From Spirochaetaceae bacterium (GTDB lineage Bacteria > Spirochaetota > Spirochaetia > Treponematales > Breznakiellaceae): a stretch of DNA of 13,122 nt. Under the pieces are notes generated by a model. It did not search any database and had not been told where the DNA came from. It saw only the letters and a program-made list of their open reading frames with translations. The stretch lies in contig JAITHM010000137.1 of assembly GCA_031279965.1 (NCBI GenBank), forward strand, positions 1 through 13,122, written 5' to 3'. Position numbers and translations under genes: made by a program. Shown here piece after piece: positions 1-6,727 of this stretch (position 1 is the first letter of the stretch; the number at the start of each line of letters is the position of its first letter).

Positions 1-973
1 CAAATTCAAAATTAACATACAGTACCGGCTTATCACATAAAAACATATAATCAAATATGATGCCGGAAAAATCCGAAATCATAATATCTGCTTTGGAAAG
101 CGAATAAACATTATCGCGCTCGTAATCCCAGCTTATGCTGCTGTACGATGCATATTGTGCGGTAAGCCGGTCAAGCAGCGCCCGTTCAGAAATAAGCGAC
201 TGCGGATGAGGCCGCACGATAATCTGGTAGCCTGCGGCGGCAAGCGGCGTAAGAAGTTTTTCGCCGTAACGGGAAAGCAGCGCCGATGCGCCCCACGACG
301 GCGAAACAAGCACGGTAAATTGGTGATCCTGTTCCAGAGGCAGTTCTGCAAGCCGCTTCTGATATTCATCAAGATAGCTGCACCCAACGGTGACAAGTTC
401 TTTCTGCGGCAGTGAACGCATTTTTTCCAGCCGCCGTATATCTTCAGCTTGATATGCGCCGGTCATAAGGACTGAATCAAAATAATCAAGACCGAACATA
501 CGGTAAGTCAGCGCATCGGTTACGCCATGAATAACATGAGAATAATGCCGGACGCCCTTTGACCGCTTCCATTGATACACATCAAGACCGGGTGTTGTCG
601 TAAGCACAAAATCCGCGGAAAGAAAATTAAGCCGTGCAAAGCCTTTATTGCCTTTTTTGAGCAGTTCACTTTTAATATGAGTATACGCAGTGTTAAATAC
701 AGGATCGTCAGGAGAGCTGGTAAGATACAACAGGCCAATGCCACGGGCTTCAAACTCATCGACAACACTCTTAAAAAGCGACCAATATCGTTTATCTTCC
801 GCATAGATTACAAAAGCTGTTTGCGCTTTTCCCGCACTTCCACTGCGAAAAAAAAGCACCTTTGCTTTAATGAACAGCGCTCGCATTACAAAATAAAGCG
901 TTGCAGCAAGGCCTATCGTTATTGAAAAAAGCGCGCTTCCTGTACCCGGATCAATATAAAGCGGAAAAAACAT
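1..973 (-). CDS. CDP-glycerol glycerophosphotransferase-family membrane protein (3' end outside window)
   Basis: I translated this partial gene by hand on the minus strand from ATG at 973; it stays open for 324 codons to the left edge. The N-terminus (MFFPLYIDPGTGSALF) is followed by one hydrophobic segment at about residues 13-36, so the enzyme is probably anchored by a single helix with its catalytic part in the cytoplasm. Family motifs follow in order: an HGVTDAL block near 149-155, SPSWG at 224-228, RPHPQS at 254-259 and SDFSGIIFDYMF at 300-311. These match the CDP-glycerol:glycerophosphotransferase superfamily (teichoic-acid TagB/TagF type), whose members move polyol-phosphate groups from CDP donors onto surface polymers. 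Spirochaetes are not known to make classical wall teichoic acid, so the acceptor is unknown. No Shine-Dalgarno sequence precedes the ATG. The gene diverges from lrgA. The family call is firm; the substrate is not. Confidence 0.85.
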   Translation of the reverse strand, partial: MFFPLYIDPGTGSALFSITIGLAATLYFVMRALFIKAKVLFFRSGSAGKAQTAFVIYAEDKRYWSLFKSVVDEFEARGIGLLYLTSSPDDPVFNTAYTHIKSELLKKGNKGFARLNFLSADFVLTTTPGLDVYQWKRSKGVRHYSHVIHGVTDALTYRMFGLDYFDSVLMTGAYQAEDIRRLEKMRSLPQKELVTVGCSYLDEYQKRLAELPLEQDHQFTVLVSPSWGASALLSRYGEKLLTPLAAAGYQIIVRPHPQSLISERALLDRLTAQYASYSSISWDYERDNVYSLSKADIMISDFSGIIFDYMFLCDKPVLYVNFEF

Positions 974-979
974 TATATC

Positions 980-1008
980 ATTCTGGTGGCTGCCTGCATT
1001 TCTGTCAA
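980..1008 (-). promoter_or_regulatory. Candidate sigma70 promoter of the glycerophosphotransferase-family gene
   Basis: On the minus strand a perfect TTGACA (1008 to 1003) lies 17 bases before CAGAAT (985 to 980), which matches the -10 consensus at four of six positions. A start site about seven bases further would fall at or next to the ATG at 973, implying a very short or absent leader. This fits the lack of a ribosome-binding site but is untested. Confidence 0.45.
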
Positions 1009-1062
1009 CTACTCATATTGAGCTGCTGTTTTTAAATTTGTAACCGCGCCGCTGCCGCCCTC

Positions 1063-1091
1063 TTGATAAGTACCGGCATTTTTTTTACGAT
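1063..1091 (+). promoter_or_regulatory. Candidate sigma70 promoter of lrgAB
   Basis: TTGATA (1063-1068) and TACGAT (1086-1091) are separated by exactly 17 bases, matching consensus at five and four of six positions. The predicted transcription start falls at about 1097-1099, which is the GTG start assigned to lrgA. The mRNA would then be leaderless, or translation begins further downstream. Confidence 0.45.
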
Positions 1092-1096
1092 AACAT

Positions 1097-1459
1097 GTGG
1101 ATGTTTTACGGCAATTAACTGTTATTCTTGTATTTTGTCTGTTCGGCGAGGGCATGGCCCGGCTTCTTCCGGTTAAACTTCCGGCAAGTGTCTGGGGAAT
1201 TGTGCTGCTTTTCATTGCGCTTTTGATAAAACTTTTTAAACCGCACACGATTGAAAAAACCGCGGATTTTCTGCTTTCCAATATGGGACTTTTTTTTCTT
1301 CCGCCTGCCATTGCAATTATTGAACAGTTTGATTTATTGCATCCGGTAGTTTTTCAGTTTTTTATTGTTGCGATACTCGCAACTGTTCTTACATTTCTTG
1401 CTACATATACCGTCGTTTATCTTGTCCGCCTGCTTTTCCGGGGAAGGCATTCATCATGA
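1097..1459 (+). CDS. lrgA: LrgA/CidA-family membrane protein
   Basis: This 120-residue, very hydrophobic protein has about four predicted membrane helices (about residues 5-25, 29-47, 59-78 and 85-113). It carries the LrgA/CidA hallmarks: KLPASVWGIVLLFIAL at 27-42 corresponds to the family's LPxPVxGxxxGMxLLF block, and a LLSNMGLFFLPPAIAI segment sits at 59-74. The family was first described as holin-like modulators of murein hydrolase export in Staphylococcus. Later work on LrgAB and PftAB pairs in Streptococcus mutans and Bacillus subtilis supports pyruvate transport. The start is GTG at 1097, because an in-frame TAA lies two codons upstream (1091-1093); no Shine-Dalgarno sequence is visible. 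The gene overlaps lrgB by ATGA, so the two are probably co-translated. The family call is strong; the true role here is inferred. Confidence 0.88.
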   Translation: MDVLRQLTVILVFCLFGEGMARLLPVKLPASVWGIVLLFIALLIKLFKPHTIEKTADFLLSNMGLFFLPPAIAIIEQFDLLHPVVFQFFIVAILATVLTFLATYTVVYLVRLLFRGRHSS

Positions 1460-2145
1460 ATACGAATTTCCAGGAACTGTTAAATCTGCCGCTGGTAGGG
1501 CTTATAATCAGTATAACAACGTATGGCATTGGCGTTGTTGTGTGTAAAAAATTTCGGATTACGTGCATGAATCCGCTGCTTATTGGCATTATATTAACAA
1601 TACTTATCATTGTACTAACGCCGCTTTCTGTCGAAAATTACCGCTCAGGCGGTACGATGCTTACCTTTTTTATCTTGCCGGCAACAACAGTATTTGCTAT
1701 CACTATGTATAAGCAGCGTACTGTTTTAGTGCGCAATCTTATACCAGTACTTTCCGGATGCATTGCCGGTTCAGCAACTTCAATATTCAGCGTAAAATTA
1801 TTGTGTAAGTTTTTTGCACTGGATAGCGTGCTCACCAGCTCATTGCTTCCCAAATCAGTAACAACTGCAATTGCGCTTGAACTTACCGAAAAATACGGCG
1901 GTATTCCTTCAATTACAATTATTGCGATTTCAATTACCGGAATTGGCACATCAATGATAGGGCCGCTTTTGATCAAGTATCTTAAGCTTAATGATAAGGT
2001 TGCCGCCGGTTGTGCAATGGGGATGGCTGGCCATGCGATAGGCACCGCACGTGCTGTGCAGCTTGGAGATATTGAAGGCGGCATGGCAGGAATCGCGCTG
2101 TGTTTTGCTGGAATTATCACAAGCCTTCTTTTTCTTGTCATCTGA
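1456..2145 (+). CDS. lrgB: LrgB/CidB-family membrane protein
   Basis: This 229-residue polytopic protein is a full-length LrgB family member. The signature block SSLLPKSVTTAIALELTEK lies at 128-146 and the second hallmark, GHAIGTARAVQLGDIEG, at 192-208. The family's usual KSVTTPIA reads KSVTTAIA here, a conservative change. LrgB proteins pair with LrgA in the inner membrane; the plant homologue PLGG1 is a chloroplast glycolate/glycerate transporter, and bacterial pairs have been tied to pyruvate uptake as well as lysis control. The ATG at 1456 overlaps the lrgA stop and is preceded by GGGGAAGG at 1440-1446 with about nine bases of spacing. A weak hairpin with a short T run follows, then a separate promoter for the symporter gene. 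The family is certain; the substrate is unknown. Confidence 0.93.
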   Translation: MNTNFQELLNLPLVGLIISITTYGIGVVVCKKFRITCMNPLLIGIILTILIIVLTPLSVENYRSGGTMLTFFILPATTVFAITMYKQRTVLVRNLIPVLSGCIAGSATSIFSVKLLCKFFALDSVLTSSLLPKSVTTAIALELTEKYGGIPSITIIAISITGIGTSMIGPLLIKYLKLNDKVAAGCAMGMAGHAIGTARAVQLGDIEGGMAGIALCFAGIITSLLFLVI

Positions 2146-2160
2146 GTGTGGTTTTGTTTG

Positions 2161-2185
2161 CTGTAAAGCGTTCTTTGGCAGTTTT
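2161..2185 (+). terminator. Weak rho-independent terminator candidate after lrgB
   Basis: CTGTAAAG (2161-2168) can pair with CTTTGGCAG (2173-2181) around a CGTT loop, with one bulged G and one G-U pair, and the stem is followed directly by TTTT. The stem is short and imperfect, so read-through into the next gene is likely. Confidence 0.4.
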
Positions 2186-2199
2186 CTGATAAAATTGTG

Positions 2200-2227
2200 T
2201 TGACAATTTTTATAATTAAATTATGTT
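2200..2227 (+). promoter_or_regulatory. Promoter of the DAACS symporter gene
   Basis: A perfect TTGACA (2200-2205) is followed after 16 bases by TATGTT (2222-2227, four of six). The surrounding sequence is strongly AT-rich. The start site would be near 2234, leaving a short leader that contains the AAGGAG ribosome-binding site at 2239-2244. Confidence 0.55.
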
Positions 2228-2251
2228 TAATATATTCTAAGGAGTAAAAAA

Positions 2252-3466
2252 ATGAAACAAAAAATAAAATTTGGATTGGTTTTTAAATTGATTATCGGTA
2301 TTATCCTGGGTGTTTTATTTGGGCTTTATATGCCGGTATGGTTCAATCGTACTATAGTGACTATTTCGCAGATTATCAGTGCGTTTTTAATATTTGTTAT
2401 TCCGCTTATGATTCTTGCATTTGTAACAATGGGTATTGCGGATCTTTCAAACAGTGCAGGATTGCTGCTGGCAATCACTGCCGCTATCGCATATCTTTCA
2501 TCGCTGGTGTCGGGAACTATTGCATTTATTACAGCAGAGAATCTGTTCCCCTCTTTTATTTTAGCCGCACCCATTGATGAAATACGGAGTGCCGAAGAAG
2601 GCATGCTTCAACCTTTTTTTAAATTACCGCTTCCACCAGTGGTAAGCGTTACCGGAGCTGTCGTACTGTCATTTATTTTGGGATTATGCATAAGCTCACA
2701 GCGGGCAAAAAACAGTGACAACACACTCTATAAAAGTTTTAACGAATTTTCCACGGCAATAAACAGCGTTTTACGCACGGTAATTATTCCACTGTTACCA
2801 TTGTATATCTGTGGAACATTTGCCAATATGACGGTGAGCGGACAGACTTTTGCTATTTTGAATCTTCTCTGGAAGGTTTTTTTAACAGTTATTATACTTC
2901 ATCTTATTTATCTGACGATTCTTTTTTGCATTGCAGGCGCTATCAGCGGTAAAAATCCTTTTATGCTGATGCATAATCAAATTGCCGGTTATCTTTCTGC
3001 GATTGGCACACAGTCCTCGGCGGCAACAATTCCGGTAAATCTTAAATGTGCCGAAGCAGACGGCGTTTCGCGGGAAATACGCGCTTTTGTTATCCCGCTT
3101 TGTGCAAACATTCACATGGCAGGTTCAATGATCACGATAACAAGCTGTGTAACCGCGGTTCTACTCATTAACCAAATGCCCATCGGTCTTGATAAGATTA
3201 TTCCTTTTATCCTTACCCTAGGCATTGTTATGATTGCTTCCCCGGGAGCGCCGGGCGGTGCGATCATGACAGCGCTGCCTTTCCTGCCCATTGTCGGTAT
3301 TCCTACAGAAAGCACGATTGCCACCCTGCTTATCGCGCTGTATATTACCCAAGACAGTTTTGGTACTGCGTGTAATGTTTCTGGCGATAATGCAATTTCT
3401 GTTGTTGTTGATACAATTTATCAGCGCCGGGTTAAAAAACAGAATATGATCCTGTCCCCCAAATAG
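2252..3466 (+). CDS. Dicarboxylate/amino acid:cation symporter (DAACS, GltP/SLC1 family), atypical binding site
   Basis: This 404-residue inner-membrane transporter has the GltPh/SLC1 fold signatures. The HP1 tip reads IGTQSSAATIPV (251-262), the TM7 segment VIPLCANIHMAGS (280-292), the HP2 tip SPGAPGGAI (330-338), and TM8 DSFGTACNVSGD (368-379). Family members use Na+ or H+ gradients to import acidic or small neutral amino acids or C4-dicarboxylates. Aligned by eye to GltPh, the TM8 aspartates (D368, D379) and N375 are kept. The arginine that binds the substrate side-chain carboxylate (GltPh R397) is G371, and the TM7 NMDG cation motif (GltPh N310, D312) has become HMAG, with H288 and A290. 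Acidic substrates are therefore unlikely and the coupling ion may differ. AAGGAG lies about seven bases before the ATG, and the gene has its own promoter. It follows lrgAB, suggesting a small-metabolite transport locus. The family is firm; the substrate is unknown. Confidence 0.9.
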   Translation: MKQKIKFGLVFKLIIGIILGVLFGLYMPVWFNRTIVTISQIISAFLIFVIPLMILAFVTMGIADLSNSAGLLLAITAAIAYLSSLVSGTIAFITAENLFPSFILAAPIDEIRSAEEGMLQPFFKLPLPPVVSVTGAVVLSFILGLCISSQRAKNSDNTLYKSFNEFSTAINSVLRTVIIPLLPLYICGTFANMTVSGQTFAILNLLWKVFLTVIILHLIYLTILFCIAGAISGKNPFMLMHNQIAGYLSAIGTQSSAATIPVNLKCAEADGVSREIRAFVIPLCANIHMAGSMITITSCVTAVLLINQMPIGLDKIIPFILTLGIVMIASPGAPGGAIMTALPFLPIVGIPTESTIATLLIALYITQDSFGTACNVSGDNAISVVVDTIYQRRVKKQNMILSPK

Positions 3467-3471
3467 GGCTG

Positions 3472-3519
3472 ATCACATACGGTTCCTCTCTGACACAGGA
3501 GAGGGGCGGTATGCGTGAT
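3472..3519. terminator. Long imperfect hairpin between convergent genes, probable bidirectional terminator
   Basis: The core stem CCTCTC (3485-3490) pairs with GAGAGG (3499-3504) around an eight-base loop and can be extended by G-U pairs. An outer arm ATCACATAC (3472-3480) is partly complementary to GTATGCGTGAT (3509-3519). It fills the short gap between the symporter stop and the cyclase stop. There is no long T run on either side, so the termination role is inferred from position and symmetry. Confidence 0.5.
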
Positions 3520-3521
3520 AG

Positions 3522-4964
3522 TTATTTGCGCCTGACGGTGTAAACATTTACCGGCTCACTGCGTCCACGAACAACGACATTGCCAATAAGCTGTGTAATA
3601 ACGTTATCTTTTACTTTTTGATAGACATATTCAGTAATAAGAAGCTGCTGTTGGTACTCTTTGGTAAGCTCTTCAACACGGGAAGCAAGATTTACTGCGT
3701 CACCAATAATCGTATAATTCATTTTACGGTCATTGCCAATGTTGCCGACAGTCACATTACCCATGTTAATGCCTATGCCTATGCTGAATTCTGGTTTCCC
3801 AAGCTGCCGCTGTTCAACATTAAACTCTGCAAGAATATCAAGCATATCCAATGCTGAAAAAACAGCAGAAAGTGCGTCATTTTCAGTTTTAAGCGGAGCG
3901 CCCCAAAAAGCCATTAACGCATCGCCGATATATTTATCAACAATGCCGTTATAACGAAACACCGTATCAACCTGGCCGCTAAAATATCTGTTAAGGCAGC
4001 TTACAACATCTTCTGGCCGCATCGTTTCTGAAATTGTGGTAAAACCGCGTATATCGCTAAAAAGAATAACAAGTTCGCGGGTTTCGCCGCGCAGCATTGA
4101 TTCTGGCGATGCAAAAAATTGTTCAATAACATCATGCGGTACATATTTTTGAAAAATTTCACGAATACGCATTTCTTTTTTCTGTGCCAGCGTTGACTCA
4201 AAAGCATATTTTTTTGTTTGTTTATAGGATTTTTCAAGTTCATCAAGCATAAAATTAAAATTCTGCGCAAGTGAACCTATCTCATCATTATACACAACCT
4301 CTGCACGTGAAGAAAGATTTGATGAACTGATAATGCGCTGCATTGTTTTTACAATTCGTGCAAGGGGGCTTGTTAGAAAACGAGCGAGCATTACCAGAAG
4401 AACAATAGCAAGTATCGATGCAACAAGAAGCGTAACAAGTGATTGGGCTGTAATGCGGTCAACGGCGCTAAAAAATGATTCCCGTTCATCACTTACAAAA
4501 ATCTGCCACCTGAAAGGAATAAAATAACTTGTTTTAAGAACACGTTCTTTGCCCCCAAGCGGCGCGTTTAATATGCCATCCGGCCTAGTTTTAACAAGTT
4601 CAATAAGCGCCGCATATTCTTCTGGTGTTATATTGATTGTGCCGTTTTTCATAACAAGCGAGCCGGTGTTATCAAGTGCAAAAATACGCTCACTTTGTTT
4701 TACCGCAAGCGTCGAGGCGTAGATTTCAACCGCACTTTTGGCCGCACCGATCATATTCTCATTTTCTGCGTAGCCGTTTTCAATAAGAAGCGACCATTGA
4801 TTTTCCGCATACGTTTCCAACTGATACAGCTTAAAATCAAGTGATTCCTCTGCCATAAGGGTTATGTCGCGTGTAACACCAAACCAGATAATTCCTTCGG
4901 CAAAAATAAGGCTTGCAATAATGAGCGGCAGTACAACCAATATGATTTTAAGGCGAATTTTCAT
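3522..4964 (-). CDS. Membrane class III adenylate cyclase with periplasmic sensor and HAMP domain
   Basis: With start ATG at 4964 the protein has 480 residues. It has a first helix at about 5-30, a periplasmic region of about 145 residues that looks Cache-like (FALDNTGSLV near 95-104), a second helix at about 176-198, a HAMP region to about 249, a short coiled linker, and a class III cyclase domain at about 296-460. Metal-binding aspartates are present in FSDIRGFT (D304) and KYIGDALMAF (D348). The purine-specifying pair is K344 and T418 (in NYTIIGD), as in ATP-specific bacterial cyclases, and the transition-state N425 and R429 lie in NLASRVE. All catalytic residues are present, so cAMP synthesis is expected, controlled by a periplasmic signal. 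A longer in-frame start at 5072 would overlap xseA, and its extra 36 residues look non-coding, so M37 is preferred. No Shine-Dalgarno sequence is visible. The ligand is unknown. Confidence 0.92.
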   Translation of the reverse strand: MKIRLKIILVVLPLIIASLIFAEGIIWFGVTRDITLMAEESLDFKLYQLETYAENQWSLLIENGYAENENMIGAAKSAVEIYASTLAVKQSERIFALDNTGSLVMKNGTINITPEEYAALIELVKTRPDGILNAPLGGKERVLKTSYFIPFRWQIFVSDERESFFSAVDRITAQSLVTLLVASILAIVLLVMLARFLTSPLARIVKTMQRIISSSNLSSRAEVVYNDEIGSLAQNFNFMLDELEKSYKQTKKYAFESTLAQKKEMRIREIFQKYVPHDVIEQFFASPESMLRGETRELVILFSDIRGFTTISETMRPEDVVSCLNRYFSGQVDTVFRYNGIVDKYIGDALMAFWGAPLKTENDALSAVFSALDMLDILAEFNVEQRQLGKPEFSIGIGINMGNVTVGNIGNDRKMNYTIIGDAVNLASRVEELTKEYQQQLLITEYVYQKVKDNVITQLIGNVVVRGRSEPVNVYTVRRK

Positions 4965-4974
4965 TACTGTACAA

Positions 4975-5001
4975 ACTATACCACGAGACTTAAAAATGCA
5001 A
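4975..5001 (-). promoter_or_regulatory. Candidate promoter of the adenylate cyclase gene
   Basis: On the minus strand TATAGT (4980 to 4975, five of six) follows TTGCAT (5001 to 4996, four of six) with a short 15-base spacer. The predicted start site lies only a few bases before the ATG at 4964, so the leader would be almost absent. The short spacer makes this a modest call. Confidence 0.35.
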
Positions 5002-5010
5002 CAGGTTTGT

Positions 5011-5026
5011 TGTTCTAGAGAGAACA
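5011..5026. promoter_or_regulatory. 16-bp perfect palindrome, candidate operator between cyclase and xseA
   Basis: TGTTCT-AGAG-AGAACA is a perfect six-base inverted repeat with a four-base centre, in the roughly 100-base gap between the divergent cyclase and xseA starts. It lies just upstream of the candidate cyclase -35 region. This is the size and symmetry expected of a dimeric repressor site. The regulator is not identifiable from the sequence. Confidence 0.4.
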
Positions 5027-5065
5027 CTAGAGGATGACGGCTTGAGTGCGGTAGTATAGCCGAAC

Positions 5066-6277
5066 ATGACAACGGTAAAAAAATATTCAGTTTCAGAGAT
5101 AACTGGCCTTATTAAACAGTGTCTCGAAGACGGTTTTGCTTCAGTATCTATCGAAGGAGAGATTTCCAACTTCAAAACCTATCCTTCTGGCCATCATTAT
5201 TTTACGCTGAAAGACAGCGGTGCGGTGCTTTCTGCAGTCATGTTCAAGAATTCAACGCGCACATTGGCTTTTCAGCCCAAAGACGGAAAACTTGTTCTTG
5301 CAAACGGTAAGATACAGGTGTATCCGCCCCGGGGGGGCTATCAGCTTGTTGTTGACACGATGGAAGAGCTTTCTGGAACTGGTGATATACTTGCGATGCT
5401 TGAAAAACGAAAACGGGCATTTGCAGAAGAAGGACTGTTTGCTGAAGAACGCAAGCGGCCTATTCCGCGCTTTCCTGAAACCGTTGCTGTTGTTACCTCG
5501 CCCAGTGGTGCGGCAATTCGAGACATTCTTCAGATTCTTGCGCGGCGGGCACAAGGCGTACGGATAATTGTATTACCAACGGCTGTTCAGGGAGCGGAGG
5601 CTGCTCCGTTTATCGCGCGGCGTATTGAACAGGCAAATTTCTGGCAGCTTGCCGATGTACTGATTGTTGGCCGAGGCGGCGGTTCGATAGAAGACCTGCT
5701 GCCTTTCTCTGAAGAAGTGGTTGTACGGGCAATTGCCGCATCAACAATTCCGGTAATAAGCGCAGTAGGGCATGAAATCGATTGGGCGCTTTCTGATTTT
5801 GCCGCAGACCTGCGCGCCCCAACCCCCTCTGCCGCCGCCGAACTTGTCAGTGAAAACCGTATGGAAACATTAAGCAGCGTTCGCTATTATACTCAGTTTT
5901 TGAAGGATACAGCGCACAGCAGGCTTGAGCGGGCGCGTCTTTTGATTAAGCCGTTCAGTGCAAGCGACCTTGAACGGCGCTTTCGTCTTATTCTTCAGCC
6001 GCGGCTGATTCGGTTTGATGATGCAAAAGAAGCGCTGCTTAATGGCGTAGACGCAGTGGTCCGCCAGCGCCGGACTCAGATTGATCTGATAAAGACGGTA
6101 CTCGAGGCGGCGAATCCTCGTGCAATACTTGAACGGGGATTTTCTGTTGTTACCCAGGCGGTAACAGGAAAAATCATCCGCCGTGCCGAAGATGCGCGCC
6201 CCGGTGAAATTCTTAAAATCCGGCCGCTTCATGGTGAAATTTATGCTCAGGTTGTCAAAGAAAATCACGAAGCTTGA
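5066..6277 (+). CDS. xseA: Exodeoxyribonuclease VII large subunit
   Basis: This 403-residue protein is the catalytic subunit of exonuclease VII, which degrades single-stranded DNA in repair and recombination. The N-terminal OB-fold covers about residues 6-100, with SIEGEISNFK and GHHYFTLKD motifs. The catalytic region carries TSPSGAAIRDILQI (144-157), the glycine-rich GRGGGSIEDLLPF (202-214), and SAVGHEIDWALSDFAADLRA (232-251) followed by PTPSAAAE. The C-terminal coiled region and a final ERGFSVV block complete a protein near the usual family length. The ATG at 5066 fits the domain start, although no Shine-Dalgarno sequence precedes it; a TATAGC hexamer lies five bases upstream, suggesting a near-leaderless transcript without a clear -35. 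The small subunit gene xseB, often the downstream neighbour, is absent here; a lipoprotein gene follows instead. Confidence 0.96.
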   Translation: MTTVKKYSVSEITGLIKQCLEDGFASVSIEGEISNFKTYPSGHHYFTLKDSGAVLSAVMFKNSTRTLAFQPKDGKLVLANGKIQVYPPRGGYQLVVDTMEELSGTGDILAMLEKRKRAFAEEGLFAEERKRPIPRFPETVAVVTSPSGAAIRDILQILARRAQGVRIIVLPTAVQGAEAAPFIARRIEQANFWQLADVLIVGRGGGSIEDLLPFSEEVVVRAIAASTIPVISAVGHEIDWALSDFAADLRAPTPSAAAELVSENRMETLSSVRYYTQFLKDTAHSRLERARLLIKPFSASDLERRFRLILQPRLIRFDDAKEALLNGVDAVVRQRRTQIDLIKTVLEAANPRAILERGFSVVTQAVTGKIIRRAEDARPGEILKIRPLHGEIYAQVVKENHEA

Positions 6278-6363
6278 GTTATAAAAACCGCAGATGTTCG
6301 AAATCCTTTAGTTTTTACGATAAATTCCGAAAAAGAATTATCAATCTTTTGGGAGAATGTGAT

Positions 6364-6711
6364 ATGTTGAAAAAGCTGCCATTTGTTCTTATCGTCATAG
6401 GGTTATCATTTATTGCGGGCGGATGTCTTCTTGGACCGGATCCGCTGGAAGATACCGGTGTGCCCGCCGTTATTGTGACACGTTCTGATGATTTACCGGG
6501 TAATATGGAAGTATTTGTTGATGGCCAACGTCTTGCCAAGCTTCGTCCTGGCGGAAAGTGGGGGAAACGGCTTGCCAATGGCAGGCACTCAATTTCGGTA
6601 ACCTACCAAAAAAAACGTTCGGAAGTGCTAGATTTTCGCATCAGCTATAACAGGCAAAACTTTAGAGCGGCCGCGTTCGAAAATGATAGACCGGGACTTT
6701 TACCCTATTAA
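6364..6711 (+). CDS. Small lipoprotein with PEGA-like segment, upstream of ftsQ
   Basis: I place the start at ATG 6364, preceded by GGGAG (6351-6355) at good spacing, rather than the in-frame TTG at 6274 that overlaps xseA. The 115-residue product begins with two lysines and a hydrophobic stretch ending in SFIAGGC, a lipobox with the lipidated cysteine at residue 21. This fits the relaxed lipoboxes of spirochaetes. The mature part includes EVFVDGQRLAKLRPGGKWGK and NGRHSISVTYQ, which resembles one PEGA-type beta segment (VxVDGxxxxxLxxGxHxIxV); this is a weak fold inference. It probably lies on one transcript with ftsQ and ftsA (about 15 bases to ftsQ), so a role in the envelope at division sites is possible but unproven. 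The exact family is not recognised. Confidence 0.75.
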   Translation: MLKKLPFVLIVIGLSFIAGGCLLGPDPLEDTGVPAVIVTRSDDLPGNMEVFVDGQRLAKLRPGGKWGKRLANGRHSISVTYQKKRSEVLDFRISYNRQNFRAAAFENDRPGLLPY

Positions 6712-6727
6712 AACATAAAACTAAAGC

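Noticed and set aside
133..925. Four short frames on both strands within 133-925
   Set aside because: They are shadows of the minus-strand glycerophosphotransferase gene, which reads open from 973 to the window edge with strong motifs.
4965..5072. 36-residue N-terminal extension of the adenylate cyclase
   Set aside because: It would overlap the xseA start and has no hydrophobic or domain content; the membrane helix begins directly after the internal ATG at 4964.
6274..6363. Longer lipoprotein start (TTG at 6274)
   Set aside because: It overlaps xseA, lacks a ribosome-binding site and would put 30 polar residues before the signal peptide; ATG 6364 has GGGAG and yields a proper lipobox.
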